Assembly (NCBI RefSeq): GCF_001591505.1
Contig: NZ_BCVA01000021.1
Location: forward strand, 29,199-93,198
Direction of reading: 5' to 3'
Source: Neobacillus niacini NBRC 15566
GTDB lineage: Bacteria; Bacillota; Bacilli; Bacillales; Cytobacillaceae
DNA: 64,000 nt
Below, piece after piece: positions 43,456-51,950 of the stretch. The position numbers and the translations under genes were made by a program. Every line of letters begins with the position of its first letter. The first letter of the stretch is position 1. The notes under the pieces are model-generated. The model saw only the letters and a list, made by a program, of their open reading frames with translations, made no database searches and had not been told where the DNA came from.

Positions 43456-45246
43456 GTGAAAATGAAATTACAAATAAAAAATACATTGCAGAATAAGATG
43501 ATTGTTTTTTTCTCGTTGATTTTTTTTACGGTTATTTTACTTGTTGGTTTTACAATGATGCAGTTTGTGAATCAAAACTTTCAGGAGCATAGCTACCAGA
43601 ATCTGAAGAGTATGGTAGAGTCTAATCTTGAATTGTTGGATAGTAATTTTGCGAGATTGCAAAGCTTAGCACATGTGATTGCGAGTGACCCGGATGTCCG
43701 TGCGGCGGTAGACTATCGAAATCAAACAGATGAGATAGACTATTCGATTGAACTGCACAACCAGCGAAATGTGCATGATACATTACAGCAGTTAAAATTA
43801 ATGCCCTATATCCGAAACGCTGTCATCGTTGGAAGTAATGATGAGGGGATTTATTCATATAAAGGAAATATGAAGGAAAAGTATGATTTTGGAGATCAGG
43901 AATGGTATCGTCATTTTCAAAAAAACATTGCTTTTAGTAATAGTTATTTTACGGATTTTCACAATACGGACTATCTCTTAAGTAGTAAGAGTGAAAAAAC
44001 GATATCAATGGTGACGCCGATACAAAATACGGCTTCTTATAAACCGACTGAGAGTTCATACCTGATCAGTGATGTGGATTTGTCCTCAATTTTGCTCAAA
44101 AATATGGGGGACAATGATGTCGAATTAGCAATCTATAACCATACAGGGTGGCTGCATTTACCAGAATTAGTGGATATTTCAGATAAGCAGATTGCTCACA
44201 TCAAGGAGAAGATCGAGGATGGCGAAGAATATTTTTTTATAGAGGGAGGGAATTGGAACGACTATGATCAATTAGTCGTTATGAAGACCTCTAGCATTAC
44301 AGGATGGAACGTGGTGGGGATCAAAAGTCTGAAAAGCATATATGACTTTAAAGTTGCTGCACTACTCTTTCTTGTTACCCTTCTCTTTTTATCAGGGATA
44401 ATAATCGCTATCGTATCTGGATTAATTTCAAAAACCATCCTGAACCCTGTAAATCTGCTAATCGGAAAGTTTAATCGGATTGCGGATGGTGACTATTCGG
44501 TTACATTTGAAGAAAACAGCAGTGAAGAAATCCAAAAGCTTTCGAAAACAGCAGAATATATGATTCACAATATGTTGGCGCTGTCAGATGAGGTGTTACT
44601 AGAGCAGAAAAAGCTTGCAAAAGAGCAAATGCGGGTTCTTCAACATCAAATTAATCCCCACTTTTTAAATAATGTTTTACAATCGATTAAGGCATACACA
44701 GTAGATGGAAATTTGGAAAAAATATCAAGACTAAGTACATTATTAGGAAGAATGTTGACCTATTCGGTTTACCAGCCTTATGAGAAAGTAAAAATTAAGA
44801 CGGAGTTAAGCTATATTGAACAATATATTTCAATACAAAACATCCGTTTTGATGATAAAATCTTTTATTCTATTATGTGCAATCCCGAATTAGAGTGTGT
44901 AATGGTACCTAAGCTGATTATCCAGCCAATAGTAGAAAATGCAATTGAACACGGATTCAGAAACAAAGCGAGTGGACTGCTGCACATTACCGTTGATAGG
45001 GAGGAAGTAGACCTTACGATTATGATTACCGACAACGGGGATGGCATGGAGGCAGAACGGGTCCAACAACTACATGAGGATTTAAAATACAGAGATTCCT
45101 ATACAGCCGAAAAAAGCATTGGACTATTAAATGTAGATAAACGGATTAAAAGTGAGTATGGAGAGGAATATGGATTGCGTATTTACTCCAAAAAACATGG
45201 TGGTACCAGTGTAATTATCACAATTCCAATGAGGATCGAGGGGTAG
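43456..45246 (+). CDS. YesM-family sensor histidine kinase
   Basis: 596 residues from GTG 43456 (GTGGAG upstream; ATG 43462 is also possible). A transmembrane helix at about 14-38, a large extracellular sensor region (40-295) and a second helix (about 297-322, LFLVTLLFLSGIIIAIVSGL) lead into a HAMP domain (NPVNLLIGKFNRIADGDYSV). The His-kinase domain carries the phosphoacceptor in HQINPHFLNNVLQSI (about 396-410), a PIVENAIEHGF N-box (about 495) and GDGMEA and SIGLLNV G-boxes. YesM-type kinases sense sugars or associated binding proteins and signal to YesN-type regulators. The response regulator gene starts two bases after its stop, and a GH31 gene and sugar transporter follow, indicating carbohydrate sensing. 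Confidence 0.92.
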   Translation: MKMKLQIKNTLQNKMIVFFSLIFFTVILLVGFTMMQFVNQNFQEHSYQNLKSMVESNLELLDSNFARLQSLAHVIASDPDVRAAVDYRNQTDEIDYSIELHNQRNVHDTLQQLKLMPYIRNAVIVGSNDEGIYSYKGNMKEKYDFGDQEWYRHFQKNIAFSNSYFTDFHNTDYLLSSKSEKTISMVTPIQNTASYKPTESSYLISDVDLSSILLKNMGDNDVELAIYNHTGWLHLPELVDISDKQIAHIKEKIEDGEEYFFIEGGNWNDYDQLVVMKTSSITGWNVVGIKSLKSIYDFKVAALLFLVTLLFLSGIIIAIVSGLISKTILNPVNLLIGKFNRIADGDYSVTFEENSSEEIQKLSKTAEYMIHNMLALSDEVLLEQKKLAKEQMRVLQHQINPHFLNNVLQSIKAYTVDGNLEKISRLSTLLGRMLTYSVYQPYEKVKIKTELSYIEQYISIQNIRFDDKIFYSIMCNPELECVMVPKLIIQPIVENAIEHGFRNKASGLLHITVDREEVDLTIMITDNGDGMEAERVQQLHEDLKYRDSYTAEKSIGLLNVDKRIKSEYGEEYGLRIYSKKHGGTSVIITIPMRIEG

Positions 45247-45248
45247 AC

Positions 45249-46814
45249 ATGCTAAAAGTACTATTAGTAGATGACGAAATGCTGACAATTCGCATGCTAC
45301 AGAGTTTAATAGATTGGGAAAAGTTCAATCTGGAACCGGTGGGCTACGCACAGGATGGGGTGGAGGCTTATGAAGCCCTGCTGAAATATGAGCCCCATAT
45401 TGTTATTACAGATATTAATATGCCTAATATGACGGGTATTGAATTTATAAAAAAGGTAAAGACTCTTAACCGTCAGACTGAATTCATTTTAGTTAGTGCT
45501 TATAGTGACTTTTCTTATATCCAAAAAGCGATGAAGTTAGGGTGTACAGACTATATTTTAAAGCCAATTGATGAACTGGAACTTGATGATGCACTGAAGA
45601 AAGCTACTGATAAAATCCGGGGTGAAAAGGAAAAAGAACATATGCTGGAGAAAAGTGAGTCTCAAATGAAGAAAATGGAGCTCCACAGCTTTATGAGAAC
45701 GGGGAAGGATATCCAAAGGATTCAAAAGGTGCAAGAGCACTTTTCGTTTCATTTTGACAATTATTATCTACTAATCCTTCAATTAAATCATCGTACTATT
45801 GATGAATATGTGAACATGCATCAAATTGAGTTTTTACAAATGAGCTATATCAATCACATTCTGGAAGTGATTTTGAAGGAATATGAGCATATTTTATTCG
45901 AATATGTAGAGGATTCCTGGGTTATCTTGCTTTCAAACATTGCTCCGGACACACGGATTGCTCTTTCAAAGGAAATGATACAAGCTTTGCATACCCATTT
46001 TAATCTGAATGTAATGGCCTGCTTTAGTGACGTCATTCCTGGAATCAATCAGTTACCTATTGAATATAAACGAACGAAACTCCTTTGTCGCTATAATTTT
46101 TATGTAGATGCAGAAGATATTTTAGGATTTGGCTATAATTGCAAGGAAGAAGACTTCACACAAATTAAAGGCATCGATTTGGTCAAGGAAATAGAAGAGG
46201 CTATGGTGGAGAAGGATTTGGGAAGGGCAGAGAAAATCATCAATGAAATCTTCTATTTATCTAAAAATATCAATCCACTGGAATTACATCAAATTTATGA
46301 GATTTGTTTTCAAATTATTATGATGCTCAAGAAATTGATTCTTCAGAATCATGATAAAACTGAAACGATGAACAGCCTATTAAATGTCTCGTATGAAAGT
46401 CTTCTAGAACTCACTAATGTGAGAAGCCTTAAGGAATTTATGTTGAATGCACTTATAGAAACGCTAAAACATGGGCAAGACGAGAAGGAAACCTATAGTC
46501 ATCTTGTGACAGAGGCGATTGAAATCATCCGAAAAAATTATAATCGAAATATTACACTTGAAGAGATTTGTAATCAAATTGCCGTTAGTAAAAATTATTT
46601 TAGTTATTTATTTAAACGGGAAGTAGGTATTACGTTATGGAACTATCTGACGGAGCTTAGATTAGAGAAGGCGAAGCAGCTTCTAATCGAGACAGATATG
46701 AAGAGTTATGAAATTTCCTTCCAGGTAGGATATGAGAATCCTAGTTATTTTTCAATGCTCTTTAAAAAATCTGAATCTATGACACCTAATGAATATCGGA
46801 GAGTGAAAAAGTAA
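45249..46814 (+). CDS. YesN-family AraC-type response regulator
   Basis: 521 residues, ATG 45249 with AGGGG upstream. The receiver domain has the acidic pocket LLVDDE, the phosphoacceptor D55 in VITDINMPNM, the conserved Ser/Thr region LVSAYSDF and Lys in YILKPID. A long middle region (about 140-400) precedes the C-terminal AraC/XylS DNA-binding domain with two helix-turn-helix units: TLEEICNQIAVSKNYFSYLF and KSYEISFQVGYENPSYFSML, ending MTPNEYRRVKK. It would activate the adjacent GH31, ABC transporter and perhaps the GH16 genes when phosphorylated by the kinase encoded just upstream. Target choice is inferred from position. Confidence 0.92.
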   Translation: MLKVLLVDDEMLTIRMLQSLIDWEKFNLEPVGYAQDGVEAYEALLKYEPHIVITDINMPNMTGIEFIKKVKTLNRQTEFILVSAYSDFSYIQKAMKLGCTDYILKPIDELELDDALKKATDKIRGEKEKEHMLEKSESQMKKMELHSFMRTGKDIQRIQKVQEHFSFHFDNYYLLILQLNHRTIDEYVNMHQIEFLQMSYINHILEVILKEYEHILFEYVEDSWVILLSNIAPDTRIALSKEMIQALHTHFNLNVMACFSDVIPGINQLPIEYKRTKLLCRYNFYVDAEDILGFGYNCKEEDFTQIKGIDLVKEIEEAMVEKDLGRAEKIINEIFYLSKNINPLELHQIYEICFQIIMMLKKLILQNHDKTETMNSLLNVSYESLLELTNVRSLKEFMLNALIETLKHGQDEKETYSHLVTEAIEIIRKNYNRNITLEEICNQIAVSKNYFSYLFKREVGITLWNYLTELRLEKAKQLLIETDMKSYEISFQVGYENPSYFSMLFKKSESMTPNEYRRVKK

Positions 46815-46903
46815 TAAAGTTTTAGAAATGCATAATTTCTTTGCTTTCCTTATGGCACTGTTTTCTTTATTCTGTAAAAAACTAGACATAAGGAGTGAAG
46901 GAA

Positions 46904-48412
46904 ATGAGGATTGAAATGCTGGAGCAGGAATTTTGGTTTGGTGGGTATGTTCATGAGGGTGTCAATCAGCCAATTGGTAAGGATGCTATGTGTACACTTG
47001 ATTTACGAGTCAATCAGACTCCAAATCAAGCAATGCCATTATTTCTGTCATCAAAAGGGCGCTATCTTTGGAGTGACCATGGATTTGTGATTCGATTTGA
47101 AAACGGAATCATTGAAGTGCCGGAGGAAGTTGTCGTGAGTGCAGGATATCAGAATTTAAAAGGCGCTTACCTTCATGCGATGAAAAAATACTTCCCTTTT
47201 CAGGAGAGAAAGCTCAGTATGAAACTTTTCCGTCAACCCATTTATAATAGCTGGATTGAACTGACCTTTTATCAAAATGAAGAAGATATCATGGCGTATG
47301 CAAACCAAATTTTAAACAATGGTATGCCACCTGGAGTCTTGATGATTGATGACGGTTGGACCGATTATTACGGCCATTGGGTTTTCAGTAAAGGAAAATT
47401 CCCAAATCCGAAAGAAATGATCCGACAGCTATATGACAAAGGCTTCCATGTAATGCTTTGGGTCGCTCCATATGTTACTCCCGATACGGTTCAGTACCGG
47501 GAACTGCGGGATAAGGATTTGTTAATTAAAACAAAAGATGGTAAGCCCTATATCACGGAATGGTGGAATGGATTCTCTGCTGTGCTGGATATGTCCAACC
47601 CAGCAACAAACGTATGGTTGAAGGAGAAGTTGGATCAATTGTGCGAGATAGGTGTGGCAGGATTTAAGTTTGATGGAGGAGACAGCACTCATTACAGTGA
47701 GGATCTTGTGACCTTTGGAAATGTTTCACCAGATGAACAGTCCATGCTATGGGCGAAATTCGGAGAACAGTATGCCTTTAACGAATTCCGTGTAACACCT
47801 AAAGCCGGTGGTATGGCTTTACTTCAACGTCTATGTGACAAAGAACACGCTTGGGGGAATACAGGTATTAATGCACTTGTACCTAATAGTCTATTACAAG
47901 GGATAACCGGTCATCCATTTTGCAGCCCTGATATGATTGGTGGAGGCGAGTATCTTAATTTCCAAGAGATTGAAGATGGCTCACTTGATCAGGAGCTATT
48001 TGTTCGACACAGTGAAATTGCGTGTCTCATGCCTGCAATGCAATTTTCTGCTGCTCCTTTTCGAGTACTGGATACTACTAATTTTCAATCGATTCTTAAC
48101 AGTATTCAAATCAGGGGAAAGTTCATACAAGTTATAGAGTATTTGGTTCAGAATGCCCAACGAACAGGAGAGCCAATCATTCGTTATATGATCTATGAAT
48201 TTCCAAATGAGCCTGTGGAGCGGATTACTGACCAGTTTATGCTAGGATCGACTATTTTAGTAGCTCCTGTTACTGAAAAGGGGAAAACAGGAAGAAGTGT
48301 ATACCTTCCAAAGGGAATTTGGCACTATGAAAACGATATTATCGAAAGTACCGGGGGAAATAAGTTTTTCACTAGCCAACCAGGACAACCCATCGTCCTA
48401 ATTAAGCAATAA
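46904..48412 (+). CDS. Glycoside hydrolase family 31 (alpha-glycosidase)
   Basis: 502 residues from ATG 46904, eight bases after AAGGAG; a GTG nine bases earlier overlaps that site. The (beta/alpha)8 catalytic domain shows GVLMIDDGWTDYYGHWVF (about 145), VMLWVAPYVTPD, and the nucleophile Asp in GFKFDGGDS (about 251-259). A later region includes FCSPDMIGGGEY and MPAMQFSAAP, as in GH31, followed by a beta-sheet C-terminal domain (LGSTILVAPVTEKGKTGRSV). It lacks a signal peptide, so it probably acts inside the cell on imported oligosaccharides. It is shorter than many GH31 enzymes (usually above 650 residues) because the N-terminal domain is reduced. Substrate could be alpha-glucosides or alpha-xylosides. 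Confidence 0.85.
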   Translation: MRIEMLEQEFWFGGYVHEGVNQPIGKDAMCTLDLRVNQTPNQAMPLFLSSKGRYLWSDHGFVIRFENGIIEVPEEVVVSAGYQNLKGAYLHAMKKYFPFQERKLSMKLFRQPIYNSWIELTFYQNEEDIMAYANQILNNGMPPGVLMIDDGWTDYYGHWVFSKGKFPNPKEMIRQLYDKGFHVMLWVAPYVTPDTVQYRELRDKDLLIKTKDGKPYITEWWNGFSAVLDMSNPATNVWLKEKLDQLCEIGVAGFKFDGGDSTHYSEDLVTFGNVSPDEQSMLWAKFGEQYAFNEFRVTPKAGGMALLQRLCDKEHAWGNTGINALVPNSLLQGITGHPFCSPDMIGGGEYLNFQEIEDGSLDQELFVRHSEIACLMPAMQFSAAPFRVLDTTNFQSILNSIQIRGKFIQVIEYLVQNAQRTGEPIIRYMIYEFPNEPVERITDQFMLGSTILVAPVTEKGKTGRSVYLPKGIWHYENDIIESTGGNKFFTSQPGQPIVLIKQ

Positions 48413-48445
48413 AAAATTACTATAAAAACAGTATAATATGATATA

Positions 48446-48485
48446 AAAAGGATTCGGAATCTACTAGATTCTGAATCCTTTTTTA
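48446..48485 (+). terminator. Intrinsic terminator
   Basis: AAAAAGGATTCGGAAT pairs with ATTCTGAATCCTTTTT around a seven-base loop with more T following. It ends the kinase-regulator-GH31 unit, so the transporter downstream needs its own promoter. Confidence 0.85.
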
Positions 48486-48597
48486 TTGAGGCCAATGCCA
48501 GGAGGGATAGTTCAGTTATTAAATAATAGTGTAAATGTGTTGCTTTCTTAAAATCGTATTTTTGTTATATAAAGATGGTAATATTGTTTATTTAGCG

Positions 48598-48611
48598 GGA
48601 AAACGCATTCA
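48598..48611 (+). promoter_or_regulatory. cre-like site upstream of the sugar transporter
   Basis: GGAAAACGCATTCA matches the catabolite-response consensus TGWAANCGNTNWCA at 12 of 14 positions. It lies 43 bases upstream of the lipoprotein start, a position expected for CcpA repression, though the promoter boxes themselves are not clear. Confidence 0.4.
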
Positions 48612-48653
48612 TATACAATTGGCTTATATTAAATAGAAAGGAAGATTCATTTT

Positions 48654-49937
48654 ATGAAAAAGAAAACGGTTACTCTATTTTTATCTGTTCTTATTCTATT
48701 GGCTACTATTCTTGCTGGCTGTGGAAGCGATACAAGTAATGGGGCTGATAAAGAAAAAGAAAATGGCAATGATGTCGTTACACTACGTATGATGGGATAT
48801 AATCCAGAATCAACAAGAGCAACTTATTTAAAATATCTAGATGAGAAGCTGCCAAATGTTGAAATTGAATTTGAATTTGTAGCACTTGATAATTTTAATA
48901 ATGTTCTAAACTCACAGCTGCAAGCTGGTGAAGGTCCAGATTTAATTGAGGTTGGCGGCGAAGCAAAGCTACTTGCAAAAGCGAACTATCTATTGGATTT
49001 AACAGATGAAGAGTTTACAAGTAAGTATGTAGAATCAGGATTAAAACCATATATGGTAGATGGTAAGGTTTATGCAAGCCCATTACAATCATGGTTTGAA
49101 GGTATTTTCTATAATAAAGCCATTTTTAAAGAAAATAATGTTGAAGTTCCTAAAACATGGGATGAGTTTATTGAAATTAGTAAGCAATTAACTAAAAATG
49201 GTGTGAAGCCACAAATCATGGGAGCTCAATCATGGGAGCCAATGATGAAGCAAAGTATTGGACTCGTTAATAATGAATTTTATTCAGATGAAGCTAACAG
49301 GAATTTTGATGAGAAGTTTAACGCAGGAGAAGCAAAGCTTGCAGAAGAGTGGCTTCCATACGTAGAAGAATGGGCACGAGTGATCGACGAAGGAATTATT
49401 ACAGAAGACATGCTAGGACTAAGCTATGACCAGGCGCTTGATCAATTTGCAACAGGTAAAGCAGCAATGTGGGAAAGTGGCCCATGGGCAGTTGAAACCA
49501 TTTTAGAGAAAAATCCTGATATAGAATTAGGAATGTTCCCAATCCCTGGTAAAACAGAAGGAGACGGTTGGTTAATCGGTGGTCCTGGTTCTGCATTAGC
49601 GATCAATGCAAAATCACAGCATATTGAAGAAGCATTAAAAGTACTTGAATTAACAGCAACAGAAGAAGCACAAAAAGTACTCGTTGCGGATAACGCAGGA
49701 AGCTCTTTCTTAGAAGGTGTTGAAGTAGACTTAGGTGAGATTTATACAGATAGTGAGGCAGCATTCAAAGCAGGTAATGTATATGCTCCTTGGACTGCAG
49801 TATGGACCTCCGGAAATCCAATTGTAGAAGCGTATGGTAAGTCACTACAAGAAGTACTTGCGGGCGTTAAGACAATTGAAAATGCACTTAAAGAAGCAGA
49901 CTCGGTAAATGATAATTTAAGAAAGACCCTTAACTAA
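48654..49937 (+). CDS. Sugar ABC transporter substrate-binding lipoprotein
   Basis: 427 residues, ATG with AAAGGAAG upstream. A lipoprotein signal peptide ends in LLATILAGC, Cys23 being the lipidation site, followed by a Ser/Asn/Glu-rich linker. The mature protein is a family 1 solute-binding protein (SBP_bac_1): PNVEIEFEFVALDNFNNVLN, AGEGPDLIEVGGEAKLL, GIFYNKAIFKENNVEVPKTW and GKAAMWESGPWA. It captures an oligosaccharide at the outer surface and hands it to the two permeases encoded next. No ATPase is encoded in the cluster, so a shared MsmX-type ATPase elsewhere is expected, as in Bacillus. Confidence 0.92.
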   Translation: MKKKTVTLFLSVLILLATILAGCGSDTSNGADKEKENGNDVVTLRMMGYNPESTRATYLKYLDEKLPNVEIEFEFVALDNFNNVLNSQLQAGEGPDLIEVGGEAKLLAKANYLLDLTDEEFTSKYVESGLKPYMVDGKVYASPLQSWFEGIFYNKAIFKENNVEVPKTWDEFIEISKQLTKNGVKPQIMGAQSWEPMMKQSIGLVNNEFYSDEANRNFDEKFNAGEAKLAEEWLPYVEEWARVIDEGIITEDMLGLSYDQALDQFATGKAAMWESGPWAVETILEKNPDIELGMFPIPGKTEGDGWLIGGPGSALAINAKSQHIEEALKVLELTATEEAQKVLVADNAGSSFLEGVEVDLGEIYTDSEAAFKAGNVYAPWTAVWTSGNPIVEAYGKSLQEVLAGVKTIENALKEADSVNDNLRKTLN

Positions 49938-50036
49938 TCAAATTTATTATCAAAGGAAAAGGAGTTCACTTTTCCTTTGATTCTATCCATTTTATTTTTA
50001 TCGAATGGGAGAGTTAATAGGGATAGGAGGACTATC

Positions 50037-50918
50037 ATGTATAACAAGCAGCGTGAACGGGTCTTTATGTTAATGATTCTTCCGGCGTTTATTGGATTTA
50101 TTGTTTTATTTATCGCCCCAACTGCGATGAGTTTTTTCTATAGTCTTACAAATTGGTCAGTCTATAATCCTGATATTAAATTTGTGGGTTTGGATAACTA
50201 TAAAATGTTATTTGAAGATGTCAAAACCGTTTCAGCGATTAAGACTACATTACAATACGCAATACTTATCACCATTTTTCAGAACATCATTGCAATCCTA
50301 TTGGCTGTGTACTTGAATAAGAAAATGGTGGCAGTTAACTTTGTAAAATCTTTAGTGTTCTTACCTGCTGTGTTGAGTATCTTAGTCGTTGGATTCCTCT
50401 TTCAATACATTATGACTTCTGCAGATTATGGACTTTTAAATAATATTATTCAATTCTTTGGGGGAGATCCAGTGAACTGGCTGGGTGACTCAAAGATTGC
50501 AATCTATTCCGTCCTAGTAACTCAGGTATGGCAATGGGCAGGTTGGTCGATGGTTATTTATATTGCAAACTTAAAAAGTATTGATACTGCTTTATACGAA
50601 GCTGCAGAAATTGATGGCGCAGGTAAAATTCGAACGTTTTTCTCAGTAACATTGCCTTTATTGTATCCAGCAGTTTCCTTCAATTTACTAATGAGTCTGA
50701 TTGGGGGAATGAAGGTGTTCGATGTCATATTCTCAATGACAAAAGGTGGCCCGGGCTATGCGACTGAGACTATTATGACGACCCTCATTCGGGAAGGCTT
50801 CAATAGTGGAAGGAACGCTTACGCTTCTGCGCTTGCCGTCGTATTCTTTATTGCGGTCTTCATCTTATCACGAATTGTGATTACATTCCTAAACAAATGG
50901 GAAAGGAAGCTATCATGA
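50037..50918 (+). CDS. Sugar ABC transporter permease (MalF/UgpA type)
   Basis: 293 residues from ATG 50037 with AGGAGG upstream; an in-frame ATG 60 bases earlier lies in the spacer. Six transmembrane helices are apparent, starting MLMILPAFIGFIVLFIAPTA. The inner-membrane permease EAA loop reads EAAEIDGAGKIRTFFSVTLP (about residues 190-210), which contacts the ATPase subunit. GGPGYATETIMTTLIREGF is typical of the family. It pairs with the next permease, whose start overlaps this stop (ATGA). Confidence 0.92.
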   Translation: MYNKQRERVFMLMILPAFIGFIVLFIAPTAMSFFYSLTNWSVYNPDIKFVGLDNYKMLFEDVKTVSAIKTTLQYAILITIFQNIIAILLAVYLNKKMVAVNFVKSLVFLPAVLSILVVGFLFQYIMTSADYGLLNNIIQFFGGDPVNWLGDSKIAIYSVLVTQVWQWAGWSMVIYIANLKSIDTALYEAAEIDGAGKIRTFFSVTLPLLYPAVSFNLLMSLIGGMKVFDVIFSMTKGGPGYATETIMTTLIREGFNSGRNAYASALAVVFFIAVFILSRIVITFLNKWERKLS

Positions 50919-51748
50919 GTAAAAAGGGATTATTAGGAAAGATATCTTATATCGTTGGCCTTGTTTTCATTAGTTTTGTGATGTTTTTGCCAATCTATTA
51001 TTTGGTAATCACAACATTTAAATCACCGGAGGAGGCAGCAGCGAGCCCATTAGGTCTGCCTGCATCACTTGATTTTTCTAATTATATGAAAGCCTTAGAT
51101 GCCATGAATTATCTTCAGGCCATGAAAAATAACATAATCATTACAAGTGTATCTGTTATTTTACTTGTCTTTTTTGCTTCGATGGCTGCTTACGTAATCG
51201 CAAGGAGTACGAAGAAGATCTATCACATTATGTTCGCTATCTTTTTGATAGGGTTGATTATTCCATTTCAAATTGCCATTGTACCACTGTACCAGATTAT
51301 TTCTGGAATGAACTTAATGAATACCCATCTTGGAGTGATTTTGGTCAGTGTATTTTGTATTAACCTACCATTAACGATTTTCTTATTGCGTGGGTTCATT
51401 CATACCGTTCCAATCGAATTGGAAGAGGCAGCCTATATGGATGGCTGTGGGACCTTCCGCTGCTTTTGGTTGATTATTTTTCCATTATTAAAACCAATCA
51501 TTGCAACTGTTGTAATTTTGAATACACTGGCGATTTGGAATGATTTCTTAACCCCATTGTTATTCTTACAATCACCGGACAAGGCAGTATTACTACAGGA
51601 AGTTTACAAGAATGTTGGTCCATTCTCCACAAATTGGACATCCTTCTTCCCAATGCTTGTTATGTCAACACTTCCTTTAGTTGTATTCTACATCATCATG
51701 CAAAAACGAGTCATTGAAGGTGTAGTAGCCGGCTCTGTTAAAGGATAA
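50915..51748 (+). CDS. Sugar ABC transporter permease (MalG/UgpE type)
   Basis: 277 residues from ATG 50915, with AAGGAAG upstream and a four-base overlap with the preceding gene. Six transmembrane helices, with the EAA loop EEAAYMDGCGTFRCFWLIIF and the terminal KRVIEGVVAGSVKG characteristic of MalG-type permeases. Together with the lipoprotein and first permease it forms an oligosaccharide importer of the CUT1 class. The substrate is unknown; the adjacent GH31 and GH16 enzymes suggest a glucan-derived sugar. Confidence 0.92.
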   Translation: MSKKGLLGKISYIVGLVFISFVMFLPIYYLVITTFKSPEEAAASPLGLPASLDFSNYMKALDAMNYLQAMKNNIIITSVSVILLVFFASMAAYVIARSTKKIYHIMFAIFLIGLIIPFQIAIVPLYQIISGMNLMNTHLGVILVSVFCINLPLTIFLLRGFIHTVPIELEEAAYMDGCGTFRCFWLIIFPLLKPIIATVVILNTLAIWNDFLTPLLFLQSPDKAVLLQEVYKNVGPFSTNWTSFFPMLVMSTLPLVVFYIIMQKRVIEGVVAGSVKG

Positions 51749-51867
51749 AAGGGATGAGACAGGACTCATGTGTCACTCTCAATATGTTCAATGGGGCAGA
51801 TCTTGTGTTCCAATTCTCACCATGAGTGTACCTTGTTTAACGGAGGCTAGCCCATCAAAAAAACTTT

Positions 51868-51895
51868 GTGACAAGGGAGGCTAGCCCCTTGTCAC
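51868..51895 (+). promoter_or_regulatory. Strong hairpin between transporter and GH16 gene
   Basis: GTGACAAGGG pairs with CCCTTGTCAC around AGGCTAGC. GGAGGCTAGCCC or a close form occurs here and again about 40 bases upstream. There is no T-run, so it is more likely an RNA-stabilising or processing stem, or an operator, than a terminator. Confidence 0.4.
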
Positions 51896-51950
51896 TCGTA
51901 AAGATGTAGGGACAGAGTGAACTGTCCAACAAAAAAAGGAGATGATGATA